The notes below the pieces were generated by a model that made no database searches, was not told where the DNA came from, and saw only the letters and a list, made by a program, of their open reading frames with translations. From Dokdonella_A soli (lineage in GTDB: Bacteria; Pseudomonadota; Gammaproteobacteria; Xanthomonadales; Rhodanobacteraceae), in contig NZ_BAAAEU010000024.1 in assembly GCF_039523175.1 (NCBI RefSeq), positions 124,001 through 188,000 on the forward strand: DNA of 64,000 nucleotides, given 5' to 3'. Position 1 is the stretch's first letter; each line of letters opens with the position of its first letter. Both the position numbers and the translations under genes were made by a program. This document shows, piece after piece, positions 8,912 to 16,707 of this stretch.

Positions 8912-9235
8912 TCAGAATGGGAGCTTCAATCCGGCCGGCAGGTTCATGCCCGCGGTCAGGCCACCGAGCTTTTCCTGACTCAGCGCGGCGATCTTGTTGA
9001 CCGCGTCATTCACCGCCGCTGCGACCAGATCCTCGGCCATCTCCGGATCGTCGGCGAACAGCTTGCGGTCGATCGTCACGCGACGTACCTCGTGACGGCC
9101 GCTCATCAGCACGCTAACCAGACCGCCACCGGCCTGACCGGTGACTTCGGCCTGCGCAATCTCCTCCTGCGCGCGCTTCATGTCTTCCTGCATGCGCTGC
9201 GCCTGCTGCATCAATCCGGCAAGTGGACCCTTCAT
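8912..9235 (-). CDS. ybaB: YbaB/EbfC family nucleoid-associated protein
   Basis: A 107-aa small DNA-binding protein. It begins MKGPLAGLMQQAQRMQEDM, the standard N-terminus of the family, and contains the QAGGGLVSVLMSGRHEVRRV core. The start is the ATG at 9235, because a longer frame to 9316 reads into the repeat upstream. The gene sits between dnaX and recR, as in most proteobacteria. It acts as a dimer that bends or clamps DNA and is linked to recombination through RecR. Confidence 0.95.
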   Translation of the reverse strand: MKGPLAGLMQQAQRMQEDMKRAQEEIAQAEVTGQAGGGLVSVLMSGRHEVRRVTIDRKLFADDPEMAEDLVAAAVNDAVNKIAALSQEKLGGLTAGMNLPAGLKLPF

Positions 9236-9253
9236 GGCGACTCCATGTTTCAG

Positions 9254-9361
9254 TTTTTTGAGAAGTGCGGCCAAGGATGGCCGCTGGTAGATCTTCCGAA
9301 CTCTGAACGTCCGCAAGCCACGCGGCCGTCCAGATCACAGCGATCCCGGAAGGATCGCTCA
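9254..9361 (-). repeat. Two-hairpin intergenic repeat, copy 1
   Basis: About 108 bp upstream of ybaB. On the minus strand it contains GCGATCC-N5-GGATCGC and a near-perfect GCGGCCA-TCCT-TGGCCGC hairpin separated by about 65 nt. It is a direct tandem repeat of the next copy at 9363-9469 (about 75-80 percent identical by eye). The loops and stem bases differ in a compensating manner, so structure rather than sequence seems conserved. Confidence 0.8.
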
Positions 9362-9362
9362 A

Positions 9363-9469
9363 GTTTGAAAAGTGCGGCCATGGATGGCCGCCGGTAGATC
9401 TTCCGAAGCCTGAACTTCTGCTAGCTTTGCGGCCGTCCAGATCGCGGCGATCCTGGAAGGATCGCTCAA
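9363..9469 (-). repeat. Two-hairpin intergenic repeat, copy 2, overlapping the dnaX stop codon
   Basis: Second tandem copy of the 9254-9361 repeat. Its first hairpin is GCGATCC-TTCCA-GGATCGC and its second is the perfect GCGGCCA-TCCA-TGGCCGC. The dnaX stop codon (9466-9468) falls inside the first few bases of the repeat, so the element has landed exactly at, or supplied, the end of dnaX. Confidence 0.8.
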
Positions 9470-11106
9470 GTATCCGCCGGGCGCACGCTCTCTGGAATCA
9501 CGCGTGCGCCGAAGGTGTCGATCAGGGATTGCACGAGCGGATCGCCATGCACCGCATCCGCGGCGGCCTGCCGGCGCGAGTTGTCGGCGCGCGCGCGCTG
9601 CTCCGCAGGGCTTTCCGAGCCGCCGGTGTCGCGCTCGAATTTCACCTTGACCTCACGGCCGAGCGCCGCACCGAGGCGCTGTTCGAGCTGCGCGACCATC
9701 GGCCCGACCGCGAGATGCTCGTGCGCCGGCTTCAGCGCGAGCCGCACCAGCCGTTCCTCGATCGCCACCAGGCTCGCGTGCCGCGCAAGCTGACCAACCG
9801 GGCCGCGCAGCTCGGCGCGTTCAATCAGGTCGGACCAATCGTTCGTCGAATGGGGGGCGCTGGCGGTCCTGGGGACGCTTGTGTCGGCGACACGCGACGG
9901 CTCCGATGCGGAGGGCCGAGCGCCGACCGCTGGGGGCTGAGGGCTGGACACCGCAGCACGCGTGGATGCCGGCGTCGCACGCGCGGCATTCGGCGTCGCC
10001 GCGACCGACGGTGTACGCGATGGCGTGACGCCGGCTGGAGCAAAGGCGAGCATGCGCAGCAGCGCCATTTCGAAACCGACGCGCGGCGTCGGTGCCAGCG
10101 GCAGGTCGCGCCGGCCGGTCACCGCCATCTGGTACCAGAGCTGCACGTCCTCGGCACCGACGCGACCGCTCAGCGCGAGCAGCTCCGCATCATCCTCGCC
10201 GGCTGCAGCCGGAATCAGCTGCAGCAACTGGATGCAGTGCAGCAGGCCGGCCAGTTCGTCGAGCACCTGCGCGAAATCCGGCGCGAAGCTTGCGATGCGC
10301 TCGATCTCATCGAGCAGCGCCGCCCCGTCACCGTTCGCGAGGACATCGAGCAGCACGCGTACCTTGGCGCGCTCGACGGTACCGAGCATCGCATGCACCT
10401 CGCCCGCGTGCAGCGCGCCGCCGCCGTGTGCGATCGCCTGGTCGAGCAGCGAGAGTCCGTCGCGCAGCGAGCCGTCCGCCGCGCGTGCGAGCACGTCAAT
10501 GCCCTCCGCATCGAACGCAATGCCCTCGGCGCGGAGGATGTGCTGCATCTGGCCGGTGATCTGCTCCGGCGTCAGGCGCTTCAGGTTGAACTTGATGCAG
10601 CGCGACAGCACCGTGACCGGCAGTTTCTGCGGATCGGTCGTCGCAAGCAGGAACTTGACGTGCGGCGGTGGCTCCTCGAGCGTCTTCAGCAGCGCGTTGA
10701 ACGCGCTCTTCGAGAGCATGTGCACTTCGTCGATCAGGTAGACCTTGTGGCGGCCACGGGTCGGCGCGTACATCGCGTTGTCGATCAGCTCGCGCACGTT
10801 GTCGATGCCGGTGTTGCTGGCCGCGTCGATCTCGAGCAGGTCGACGAACCGGCCTGCGTCGATCTCGACGCACGCGCTGCATTCGCCGCAGGGGTTCGAG
10901 GTCGGGCCCTTCTCGCAATTCAGCGACTTGGCGAAGATGCGCGCGATCGTGGTCTTGCCGACGCCGCGCGTGCCGGTGAACAGGAACGCATGGTGTAGCC
11001 GCCCGCTGTCGAGCGCGTGGGTGAGCGCGCGCACGACGTGCTCCTGCCCGACCAGTTCGGAAAAGCGGCGCGGACGCCATTTGCGCGCGAGGGCTTGGTA
11101 CGACAT
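9466..11106 (-). CDS. dnaX: DNA polymerase III subunit gamma/tau (DnaX)
   Basis: A 546-aa clamp-loader ATPase that assembles the beta clamp on DNA. Walker A is GTRGVGKTT (residues 45-53). The zinc-binding cysteines are at 64, 73, 76 and 79, identical in position to E. coli, and the DEVHML Walker B is at 125-130. Domains I-III span about 1-370. A Pro/Ala/Ser-rich linker (about 375-440) leads to the C-terminal tau region. It is shorter than the 643-aa E. coli tau. I did not identify a slippery site for a gamma product. First gene of dnaX-ybaB-recR. Confidence 0.97.
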   Translation of the reverse strand: MSYQALARKWRPRRFSELVGQEHVVRALTHALDSGRLHHAFLFTGTRGVGKTTIARIFAKSLNCEKGPTSNPCGECSACVEIDAGRFVDLLEIDAASNTGIDNVRELIDNAMYAPTRGRHKVYLIDEVHMLSKSAFNALLKTLEEPPPHVKFLLATTDPQKLPVTVLSRCIKFNLKRLTPEQITGQMQHILRAEGIAFDAEGIDVLARAADGSLRDGLSLLDQAIAHGGGALHAGEVHAMLGTVERAKVRVLLDVLANGDGAALLDEIERIASFAPDFAQVLDELAGLLHCIQLLQLIPAAAGEDDAELLALSGRVGAEDVQLWYQMAVTGRRDLPLAPTPRVGFEMALLRMLAFAPAGVTPSRTPSVAATPNAARATPASTRAAVSSPQPPAVGARPSASEPSRVADTSVPRTASAPHSTNDWSDLIERAELRGPVGQLARHASLVAIEERLVRLALKPAHEHLAVGPMVAQLEQRLGAALGREVKVKFERDTGGSESPAEQRARADNSRRQAAADAVHGDPLVQSLIDTFGARVIPESVRPADT

Positions 11107-11314
11107 CGGAGATCCGCGTATGCAGGGCTGGATTGTAGCAAGCGGGATGTTAGCCGACTGGAGGTCCGGCGCCTCGCCGGGAAGCGTTCCGCTTGTATGC
11201 GGAGGGTGCGCCTAGTATCCTCCGCGGCCCGCAATGCGGGCGCGACATGAGGTGAGGCAGGATGCCGATCGGCGATCGCTCCATGGACGGATCGGATCGC
11301 AAGGTTTCAAATGC

Positions 11315-11406
11315 GGAGAGGTGTCCGAGCGGTTGAAGGAGCACGCCTGGAAAGTGTGTAAACGGGTCAAACCGTTTCGCGGGTTCGAATCCCGCCCTCT
11401 CCGCCA
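11315..11406 (+). tRNA. tRNA-Ser (anticodon GGA)
   Basis: A class II tRNA of 92 nt. The acceptor stem GGAGAGG pairs with CCTCTCC, followed by discriminator G and an encoded CCA. The anticodon loop CTGGAAA reads GGA (codons UCC/UCU). The long variable arm and the T-arm (GCGGGTTCGAATCCCGC) are intact. Confidence 0.96.
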
Positions 11407-11440
11407 GTTTCGAAAAGGTAGCAAGCATCACGTCTGATCG

Positions 11441-11575
11441 CAGCTTCGTCGAAGCTGAAAGGGCGGGATGCGAACCCGCGAAATAGGTAAACCGGGTTCG
11501 ACAAATTCGTCTGGAACGAATTTGTACAGCGAAGCTGCCCGCAGGGCGAGGCACAGGATGTGCCGAGTACATCCC
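11441..11575 (+). repeat. Hairpin-chain element with an inverted tRNA-Ser T-arm fragment
   Basis: Downstream of tRNA-Ser(GGA). A perfect hairpin CAGCTTC-GTC-GAAGCTG (11441-11457) is followed by 11461-11483, which is the reverse complement of the 3' half of the adjacent tRNA-Ser T-arm with 1 mismatch in 23. Next comes a 9-bp stem ACAAATTCG/CGAATTTGT (11501-11525), CAGC-GAA-GCTG, and GGCAC-AGGAT-GTGCC. A structurally similar chain lies beside the other tRNA-Ser at 18300. No gene is seen here. Confidence 0.65.
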
Positions 11576-11590
11576 GCCATCCAAGTTTAT

Positions 11591-11704
11591 GGCGGCTCCG
11601 TCGGTTCTCCCGCGACGATAGCTTGCAAACCCCGCCAGGTCCGGAAGGAAGCAACGGTAGTGAGTGATTCGGGCGCCGGGATGTAGCTGGCGGAGCTGCC
11701 ACCC
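11591..11704 (+). ncRNA. ffs: Signal recognition particle RNA (4.5S, small bacterial type)
   Basis: The 4.5S RNA that binds Ffh and directs cotranslational membrane targeting. The conserved core is plain: TCGGTTCTCCCGC near the 5' side, the apical GGTCCGGAAGGAAGCA loop region, and GCCGGGATGTAGCTGGC on the 3' side. The ends pair as GGCGGCTCCG with CGGAGCTGCC. Length is about 110 nt, as in E. coli. It lies 185 nt downstream of tRNA-Ser(GGA). Confidence 0.95.
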
Positions 11705-12121
11705 TCCAAAGCCTTAGAGCAGTCCTCAAGCAGCCCTCCCTTGGCCGGCCCGGCCGCCCACGGCCGGTCGATCGGCCATGCGCGCAATGCCCGATGGCGT
11801 TGCGTGAGCACGGCGCCTCGCTCGCCAGACCGAAAGGAAGCGACGGAAGGCGATTCGGGTGCCGCCAAAATGCGACGGGCCACCCGGCATCCGTCATCGC
11901 AGATACGCGAAGACAATTACTGCGAAACGGATCGCTTATTTCATTATTTCCAATGTCACCCGTTTCCAGTATGGTCCAGCGCGGTCGATAGACGTCATCG
12001 CGCAACGGTCGCCCCTGCCCGCTCGCGAAACAATCGGACGATTCGACACCGTCGCGGCGCCGCATCTCCGGTTCCCCGGATGCATGCAGCGTCGAACACT
12101 GCCAGGCAAAGGGGGGATACC
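11705..12121. other. Intergenic stretch without a recognised gene
   Basis: About 415 bp between ffs and the hemerythrin-like pseudogene. It contains GC-rich inverted sequence near 11740-11775 (GGCCGGCC-type) that could terminate ffs. I see no plausible coding frame. The long frame crossing it is Arg-rich and non-conserved until the GTG at 12122. Confidence 0.5.
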
Positions 12122-12636
12122 GTGGGACTGTTCAGCAACTGGTTCAAAGGCAAGCCCGCCCAGCAGACGCCGCCGGCACAAACCGTGCTGAGCGCAGTCC
12201 AGCCACCCACCCGCTCCATCAAGTACGACGCGAGTCTGGTCGCCAAGCTGAAGAGCGACCACGGCGAGCTGGTCGAGCTTTACGGCACGCTTGGCAAGGA
12301 TGCGCAAGCGGGCCGCTAGCCGGTATCCCGAACAGTCTGCTCTCGTTCAAGACGCGTCTCGAGGCTCATCTGCTGACCGAGAACGTGCATTTCTACGTCT
12401 ACCTCGAACAATCGTTCAGGGGCGACGAAGAGAACAAGGCGCTCATCCACGACTTCCGACGCGAGATGAACGGCATCGCGCGCGGCGTCGTCGAATTCGT
12501 GCGTCGCTACCAGCAGGCTCCGGTAAGCGCAGACAACTGCGCCGCATTCCTCAAGGAATACGAGGCCGTAGGCAAGCTGCTGGTGATGCGGATCGAGCGC
12601 GAGGAAGGCAATCTGTATCCGCTGTACCAGGCCTAG
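12122..12636 (+). pseudogene. Hemerythrin-like (HHE domain) protein, frameshifted
   Basis: Two adjoining frames together encode one HHE cation-binding protein. The first runs from GTG 12122 (VGLFSNWFKGKP) through SDHGELVELYGTLGKDAQAG to a TAG at 12317-12319. The second frame resumes at about 12310 (LAGIPNSLLSFKTRLEAHLLTENVHFYVY) and ends at 12636. The iron ligands are split: the first His motif (DHGELVELY) is upstream, and the EAHLLTENVHF and EREEGNLYP motifs are downstream. A 1-nt change near the GGGCC run at 12309-12314 would restore a ~171-aa protein. It is a genuine frameshift, a sequencing error, or much less likely programmed. A ribosome binding site (AAGGGGGG) precedes the GTG. Confidence 0.75.
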
Positions 12637-12784
12637 GACTGCGCGACCACGCAACCGGACCCCGCGCGATCCGGTCGACGGCATCACGACAACGCGATCG
12701 CCGTCGGCTTGGTCTCGAGAGCGGTGCGCCGCTTCAGCCAAGCGCGGTCACCTTCTCGTACACGATGCCAAGCCGAGCGGATAG

Positions 12785-13228
12785 TCAGTCGGAAGCGGGC
12801 CCGACGGGCGTATTGTCCGGATGCAACCACCCCGACTCGCCGTCGGCGTAGTGCTCGTTCTTCCAGATCGGCACGCGCCGCTTCACCTCGTCGATGATCC
12901 AGCGGCAGGCCGCGAACGCGGCGTCGCGGTGGTCGGCGCTGACACCGACCCAGACTGCCATGTCGCCGATTGCGAGCGCGCCCACACGGTGGATGCAACG
13001 CGCCTCGCGCACGCGAAAACGCGCAAGCACCTCGGCGAGGACCGACTCGCCTTCATGCTCGGCCAGCGGCGCGTATGCCTGGTAGTCGAGCCGCTGCACC
13101 GCGCGTCCATCATTGTGGTCGCGCACCCAGCCCTCGAAGCTGACGTACGCGCCAGCGGCCGTGTGATCGAGCGCGCTGCGTTCGCTGGCGATATCGATCG
13201 CCGTATCGCTGAGTCGGAAACGTCTCAT
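12785..13228 (-). CDS. moaE: Molybdopterin synthase catalytic subunit (MoaE)
   Basis: A 147-aa large subunit of molybdopterin synthase, which converts cyclic pyranopterin monophosphate to molybdopterin using thiocarboxylated MoaD. Family segments include GAYVSFEGWVRDHNDGR, the HRVGALAIGD block and the catalytic-site region VKRRVPIWKNEHYADG, where the Lys is conserved. It overlaps the moaD stop by 4 nt (ATGA) and is the last gene of the kdkA-MBL-moaACDE run. Confidence 0.96.
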   Translation of the reverse strand: MRRFRLSDTAIDIASERSALDHTAAGAYVSFEGWVRDHNDGRAVQRLDYQAYAPLAEHEGESVLAEVLARFRVREARCIHRVGALAIGDMAVWVGVSADHRDAAFAACRWIIDEVKRRVPIWKNEHYADGESGWLHPDNTPVGPASD

Positions 13229-13464
13229 CCGCCGGACACCGGCGGCAGGAATACCACTTCGTCGCGATCCGCAAGCGCATGGTCCCAGCCGACGAACGCG
13301 CCGTTCACGGCGACGCGCAGGCGCTCCACGGCGAACGCAAAGCCGTGCGCATTTGCGACCTCCGCGTACAGCTCACGCGGCGTACGTGCAGCACTGTCGC
13401 ACGTTTCCTCCGCGCGACCGGCGCGGTCGGCGAGGCTCGCGAAATACAGCAGCCGGTAGTTCAT
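13225..13464 (-). CDS. moaD: Molybdopterin synthase sulfur carrier subunit (MoaD)
   Basis: A 79-aa ubiquitin-like sulfur carrier. It ends in the obligatory Gly-Gly (PPVSGG), which is adenylated and thiocarboxylated. The core AVNGAFVGWDHALADRDEVVFLPP matches the ThiS/MoaD fold. The start is the ATG at 13464 (MNYRLLYFASLADRAG). The longer frame upstream lies in moaC. It overlaps moaC by 4 nt and moaE by 4 nt. Confidence 0.95.
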   Translation of the reverse strand: MNYRLLYFASLADRAGRAEETCDSAARTPRELYAEVANAHGFAFAVERLRVAVNGAFVGWDHALADRDEVVFLPPVSGG

Positions 13465-13943
13465 GTCACCACCTTGCCCTGCCGCACGCGGCGCTTGCCG
13501 CCGCTCTTCTCGACCAGATGCAGATGATCGATAACGATCTCGTGCGACAGCGCCTTGCACATGTCGTAGACCGTCAACGCGGCAACACTGGCGCCGGTCA
13601 GCGCTTCCATCTCGACGCCGGTCTTGTGCGTGATCGCGACCGTGCAGCGGATCACGAGCTCGGTCTCCGACTCGAAGCCGATCTCGATACGGCAGTTCTC
13701 GACCGGCAGCGGATGGCAGAACGGGATCAGCTCATGCGTACGCTTCACCGCCATCGTGCCGGCGATGATCGCGGTGTCGATGATCGGCCCTTTCGCGGAG
13801 CGCAGATCCTGTGTGCGCAGCGTCTTGGCGATGTCCCATGGGAATCGCACGCGGACCTCGGCTGCGGCTTCCCGGCGGGTCGCCGGCTTCGCGCCGACGT
13901 CGACCATGCGTGGCCTGCCGTCTGCATCGAGATGGCTGAGCAG
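13461..13943 (-). CDS. moaC: Cyclic pyranopterin monophosphate synthase (MoaC)
   Basis: A 160-aa enzyme acting after MoaA to form cPMP in molybdenum cofactor synthesis. The conserved parts are visible: RMVDVGAK, RTHELIPFCHPLP and GVEMEALTGASVAALTVYDMCK. Alignment with E. coli MoaC places the start at the CTG at 13943, 6 nt after an AGGAGA ribosome binding site. No ATG or GTG exists there. The nearest in-frame ATG (13985) lies inside a REP-like repeat and would add repeat-encoded residues. The usual length (about 160 aa) supports the CTG. Confidence 0.92.
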   Translation of the reverse strand: MLSHLDADGRPRMVDVGAKPATRREAAAEVRVRFPWDIAKTLRTQDLRSAKGPIIDTAIIAGTMAVKRTHELIPFCHPLPVENCRIEIGFESETELVIRCTVAITHKTGVEMEALTGASVAALTVYDMCKALSHEIVIDHLHLVEKSGGKRRVRQGKVVT

Positions 13944-13956
13944 AACGTTCTCCTGC

Positions 13957-14040
13957 TCGTCATTCCGGCGCAAGCCGGAATCCATTGAAAGCAAACCGGA
14001 CCCCGGCCTTCGCCGGGGTGACGGCTTGTTCTGCGAAATC
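13957..14040. repeat. REP-like double palindrome upstream of moaC
   Basis: Two hairpins: ATTCCGGCGCAAGCCGGAAT (13964-13983) and CCCCGGCCTTCGCCGGGG (14003-14020). This is the common intergenic repeat whose translation reads PRRRPGSG / MDSGLRRND. It fills the gap between moaA and moaC and has confused the moaC start. Confidence 0.8.
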
Positions 14041-14061
14041 CTTGGCGCGCGCTTCGTCAAA

Positions 14062-15108
14062 TCATCCTCCGATCGCGTACATCTCGACATGTTCGCGCGA
14101 TACCGGCGTCGCTTCGCTGCGGATTTCGCTGTAGCGGTCGTCGCGCGCGTTCCATACCGCGCGGATCAGGCCGGATAGCTCCGCATCGCTCGCGCCCGCG
14201 CGCAACGGGCCGCGCAGGTCGTGTCCGGAATTCGCGAACAGGCAGGTGTAGAGCTTGCCGTCCGCGGACAGACGCGCGCGCGTGCAGTCGCCACAGAACG
14301 GCTCGGTCACCGAACTGATGAAGCCGATCTCGCCCGCGCCATCGGCGAACGCATAGCGCCTCGCGACCTCGCCACCATAGTTCGGCTCGAGTTCCACCAG
14401 CGGCCAGCGCGCAGCAATGCGCGTGCGCAACTCGGCACTCGGCACGACCAGATCGCGGCGCCAGTCGTTGCAGGTGCCGACATCCATGTATTCGATGAAG
14501 CGCACGACGTGGCCGCTGCTGCCGCGGAAATGTTCGACGAGGTCGAGCACGTGACCATCATTGGTGCCGCGCATCACGACACAGTTGATCTTGAGCGGCG
14601 CGAAACCGGCGCGTTCGGCGGCCGTGATCGCGGCGAGCACCGTCCCGATGTCGCCGCGACCGCCGGACATCACGCGGAAGGTTTCCGGATCGAGCGTGTC
14701 CACGCTCAGTGTGATGCGTTTCAGGCCGGCCTCTCGCAGGGCACCGGCCTGCTCCGCGAGCAGGTTGCCATTCGTGGTCAGCGCGATGTCGTCGATGCCG
14801 GGCACTGCGGCGAGCTTGCGCACGAGTTCGGGCAGGTCGCGGCGCAGCAACGGCTCACCGCCGGTCAGGCGCAGCTTGTGCACGCCGAGGCTCGCGAACA
14901 GCGTCGCCAGGCGCTCGATCTCCTCGAAACGCAGACGCTCGGCCTTGCTCAGGAATTCATGGTCGCGCGGATACTGGTCTTCCGGCATGCAGTACGGGCA
15001 ACGGAAGTTGCAGCGATCGACGACCGAGATGCGCAGGTCCGAAAGCACTCGCCCGCGCTGGTCGCGCGGCGGCCCGAGTTCGAGCTTGAGGGGAATCGCA
15101 GCGCCCAT
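14062..15108 (-). CDS. moaA: GTP 3',8-cyclase (MoaA)
   Basis: A 348-aa radical SAM enzyme, the first step of molybdenum cofactor synthesis. The N-terminal cluster ligands are Cys33, Cys37 and Cys40 (CNFRCPYC). The C-terminal [4Fe-4S] cluster uses Cys272, Cys275 and Cys289 (CGDC...YTC), and the protein ends in Gly-Gly as MoaA should. The start is the ATG at 15108, 1 nt downstream of the preceding MBL-fold gene stop. The longer frame would read back into that gene. Confidence 0.96.
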   Translation of the reverse strand: MGAAIPLKLELGPPRDQRGRVLSDLRISVVDRCNFRCPYCMPEDQYPRDHEFLSKAERLRFEEIERLATLFASLGVHKLRLTGGEPLLRRDLPELVRKLAAVPGIDDIALTTNGNLLAEQAGALREAGLKRITLSVDTLDPETFRVMSGGRGDIGTVLAAITAAERAGFAPLKINCVVMRGTNDGHVLDLVEHFRGSSGHVVRFIEYMDVGTCNDWRRDLVVPSAELRTRIAARWPLVELEPNYGGEVARRYAFADGAGEIGFISSVTEPFCGDCTRARLSADGKLYTCLFANSGHDLRGPLRAGASDAELSGLIRAVWNARDDRYSEIRSEATPVSREHVEMYAIGG

Positions 15109-15109
15109 C

Positions 15110-15877
15110 TCAACCCACCTTGGCCGGCGCCGGCATCGGCACCCGCGGCGTCGCCAACGCGGCCACGTCGCCGCGCCGCGCGACGCGATAGCCGCGCGCT
15201 TCCATCGTCGCCGCATCGGCTTCGTTGGCGTAGTGGTACAGCATCAGGCGGCTCCGCATTTCGGCGGGATACTCGCGTGCCAGATCGTCGAGACCGGTGT
15301 GCGAGGGATTGCCGACGAGTGCGCAATCGTGCGCGACGAGCTCTCCATGCGCAGCATACTCGCCCAGCATCTCCGGTACTGGCCGGGTGTCGCCGGTCCA
15401 GACGACGCTGCCCTCCAACGCGATGCCGAATGACGTGTTCGGCGCGTGGTGCCGCGTCGCGAACACGTCGAACCAGAGCCCGTCGCACCAGAACCCGCGC
15501 GAGACCGGAATCAGCCGGAACGCATCCCAGAAATTCGCACCGCCTTCGGCGAGCACTTCGGGATAGTCGGCGACACGCGCCTGCAACAGCGGCACCAGTG
15601 CCGCGTGCGCATAGATGCGTACGGCACCACGCAATTCGGAGTCGAAATAGATCCGGTAGAACAAGCGCTCGAGGCCGCCGACATGATCCATGTGCGTGTG
15701 CGTGATGTAGATCGCATGCGGAGGTCCGGCATAGCGGTCCAGGTACGCGGACAGCGCCTCGGCGCCGCAATCGATCATCAAGAGCGGCGAGCCGTCCTGC
15801 TCGAGCACACCGCAGGCCGAGCCGAGCTCCGGTGCCTGGGCGCTACCGACGCCGAGAAAGCGCAGGGCGAGATTCAC
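15110..15877 (-). CDS. MBL-fold metallohydrolase (RNase Z-like)
   Basis: A 255-aa metallo-beta-lactamase-fold hydrolase. The metal motif is HTHMDHVGG (His60, His62, Asp64, His65), with further ligands likely at SFGIALEGSVVWTGDT and the late SHTG. The general plan resembles the RNase Z or AHL-lactonase branch rather than true beta-lactamases. The start is GTG 15877, which overlaps the kdkA stop by 4 nt (GTGA). It is coupled to moaA, 1 nt apart, although a link to molybdopterin synthesis is not known. The substrate is undetermined. Confidence 0.85.
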   Translation of the reverse strand: MNLALRFLGVGSAQAPELGSACGVLEQDGSPLLMIDCGAEALSAYLDRYAGPPHAIYITHTHMDHVGGLERLFYRIYFDSELRGAVRIYAHAALVPLLQARVADYPEVLAEGGANFWDAFRLIPVSRGFWCDGLWFDVFATRHHAPNTSFGIALEGSVVWTGDTRPVPEMLGEYAAHGELVAHDCALVGNPSHTGLDDLAREYPAEMRSRLMLYHYANEADAATMEARGYRVARRGDVAALATPRVPMPAPAKVG

Positions 15878-16632
15878 GACAACGCTCCATCCACATGCGC
15901 GGCCGGTGGATCCTGCGACAGGGCGGAATGATAGGCCGCCAGCAGCGGATGCCAGAACTGCGCATCGAAATCGCCGACTCGACGCGCGCCGAGCTTTTCG
16001 AACGAGCGGCGCAGGCGCGCGATATTCGCCTGCTGCCAGGCGAGCTTCGGCTTGCGCATGCGGCCGCGGTCGAAATCGATCAGCCAGACCGCGTCGGCGA
16101 CGTCGACGAGGATATTGTGCGCGTTGAGATCGGCGTGCCAGACGCCGGACGCGTGGAACCGCGCGATCGTGCGACCGACGCGAAGAGCGAGCGCCAGTCC
16201 GAGCGCACCCACGGCGAGGCGCTCGGCCAGCGTGTGCGAGGATTCGATACGGCGCGTCATCAGATCGGCACGGTAGTACAGGCCGTCGCGCACGTAGCGT
16301 GCGACAACCGGCGCGGGCACGGGCAAACCGGCACCGGCGAGTTTCGCCAGCAGATGGAATTCGCGGAACGCGCGCGTGCGCGCGGCGCCGGTCCACAGAT
16401 AACGGTCGGCGCTGATGCGCGCGGCGAAACCGCCGCGATGGTAATGACGCAGCGCGCACTCGCCCGCCGGCGTGTCGACGAACGCGACGCCGCCGCGGCC
16501 ACCGCTAGGCACGGCCGCGGCAGCGCCTGATGCGCGCGCGCGATCGAACCAGGCATCATCCGGTGCGATGCCGAGCGCGCGGTCGAACACGATCGCGCCG
16601 GTTGCCGTCGATTGAACTTGCGCCTCGATCAT
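15874..16632 (-). CDS. kdkA: 3-deoxy-D-manno-octulosonic acid kinase (KdkA)
   Basis: A 252-aa Kdo kinase that phosphorylates the first Kdo of the lipid A-core, as in Haemophilus and Xanthomonads. The kinase-like core has the catalytic loop HADLNAHN (166-173) and the DFDRGRMRK metal-binding motif (186-194). The start is the ATG at 16632 (MIEAQVQS). The longer frame upstream is a shadow of the opposite-strand GT9 gene. It is divergent from the heptosyltransferase gene, so the two LPS genes share a 75-bp intergenic promoter region. Confidence 0.9.
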   Translation of the reverse strand: MIEAQVQSTATGAIVFDRALGIAPDDAWFDRARASGAAAAVPSGGRGGVAFVDTPAGECALRHYHRGGFAARISADRYLWTGAARTRAFREFHLLAKLAGAGLPVPAPVVARYVRDGLYYRADLMTRRIESSHTLAERLAVGALGLALALRVGRTIARFHASGVWHADLNAHNILVDVADAVWLIDFDRGRMRKPKLAWQQANIARLRRSFEKLGARRVGDFDAQFWHPLLAAYHSALSQDPPAAHVDGALS

Positions 16633-16707
16633 GCGTCTGCCAAGTTGCGTTTTCGCGGGGCGCACACACTTCCGCCCACACCCACCCCAGATGGTAGCAA
16701 GCGTCGC

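Noticed and set aside
11501..11525. TCTGGAA hairpin loop as a free-standing GGA anticodon arm
   Set aside because: The loop would have to shift by one base to place GGA in the anticodon position. The match is probably chance.
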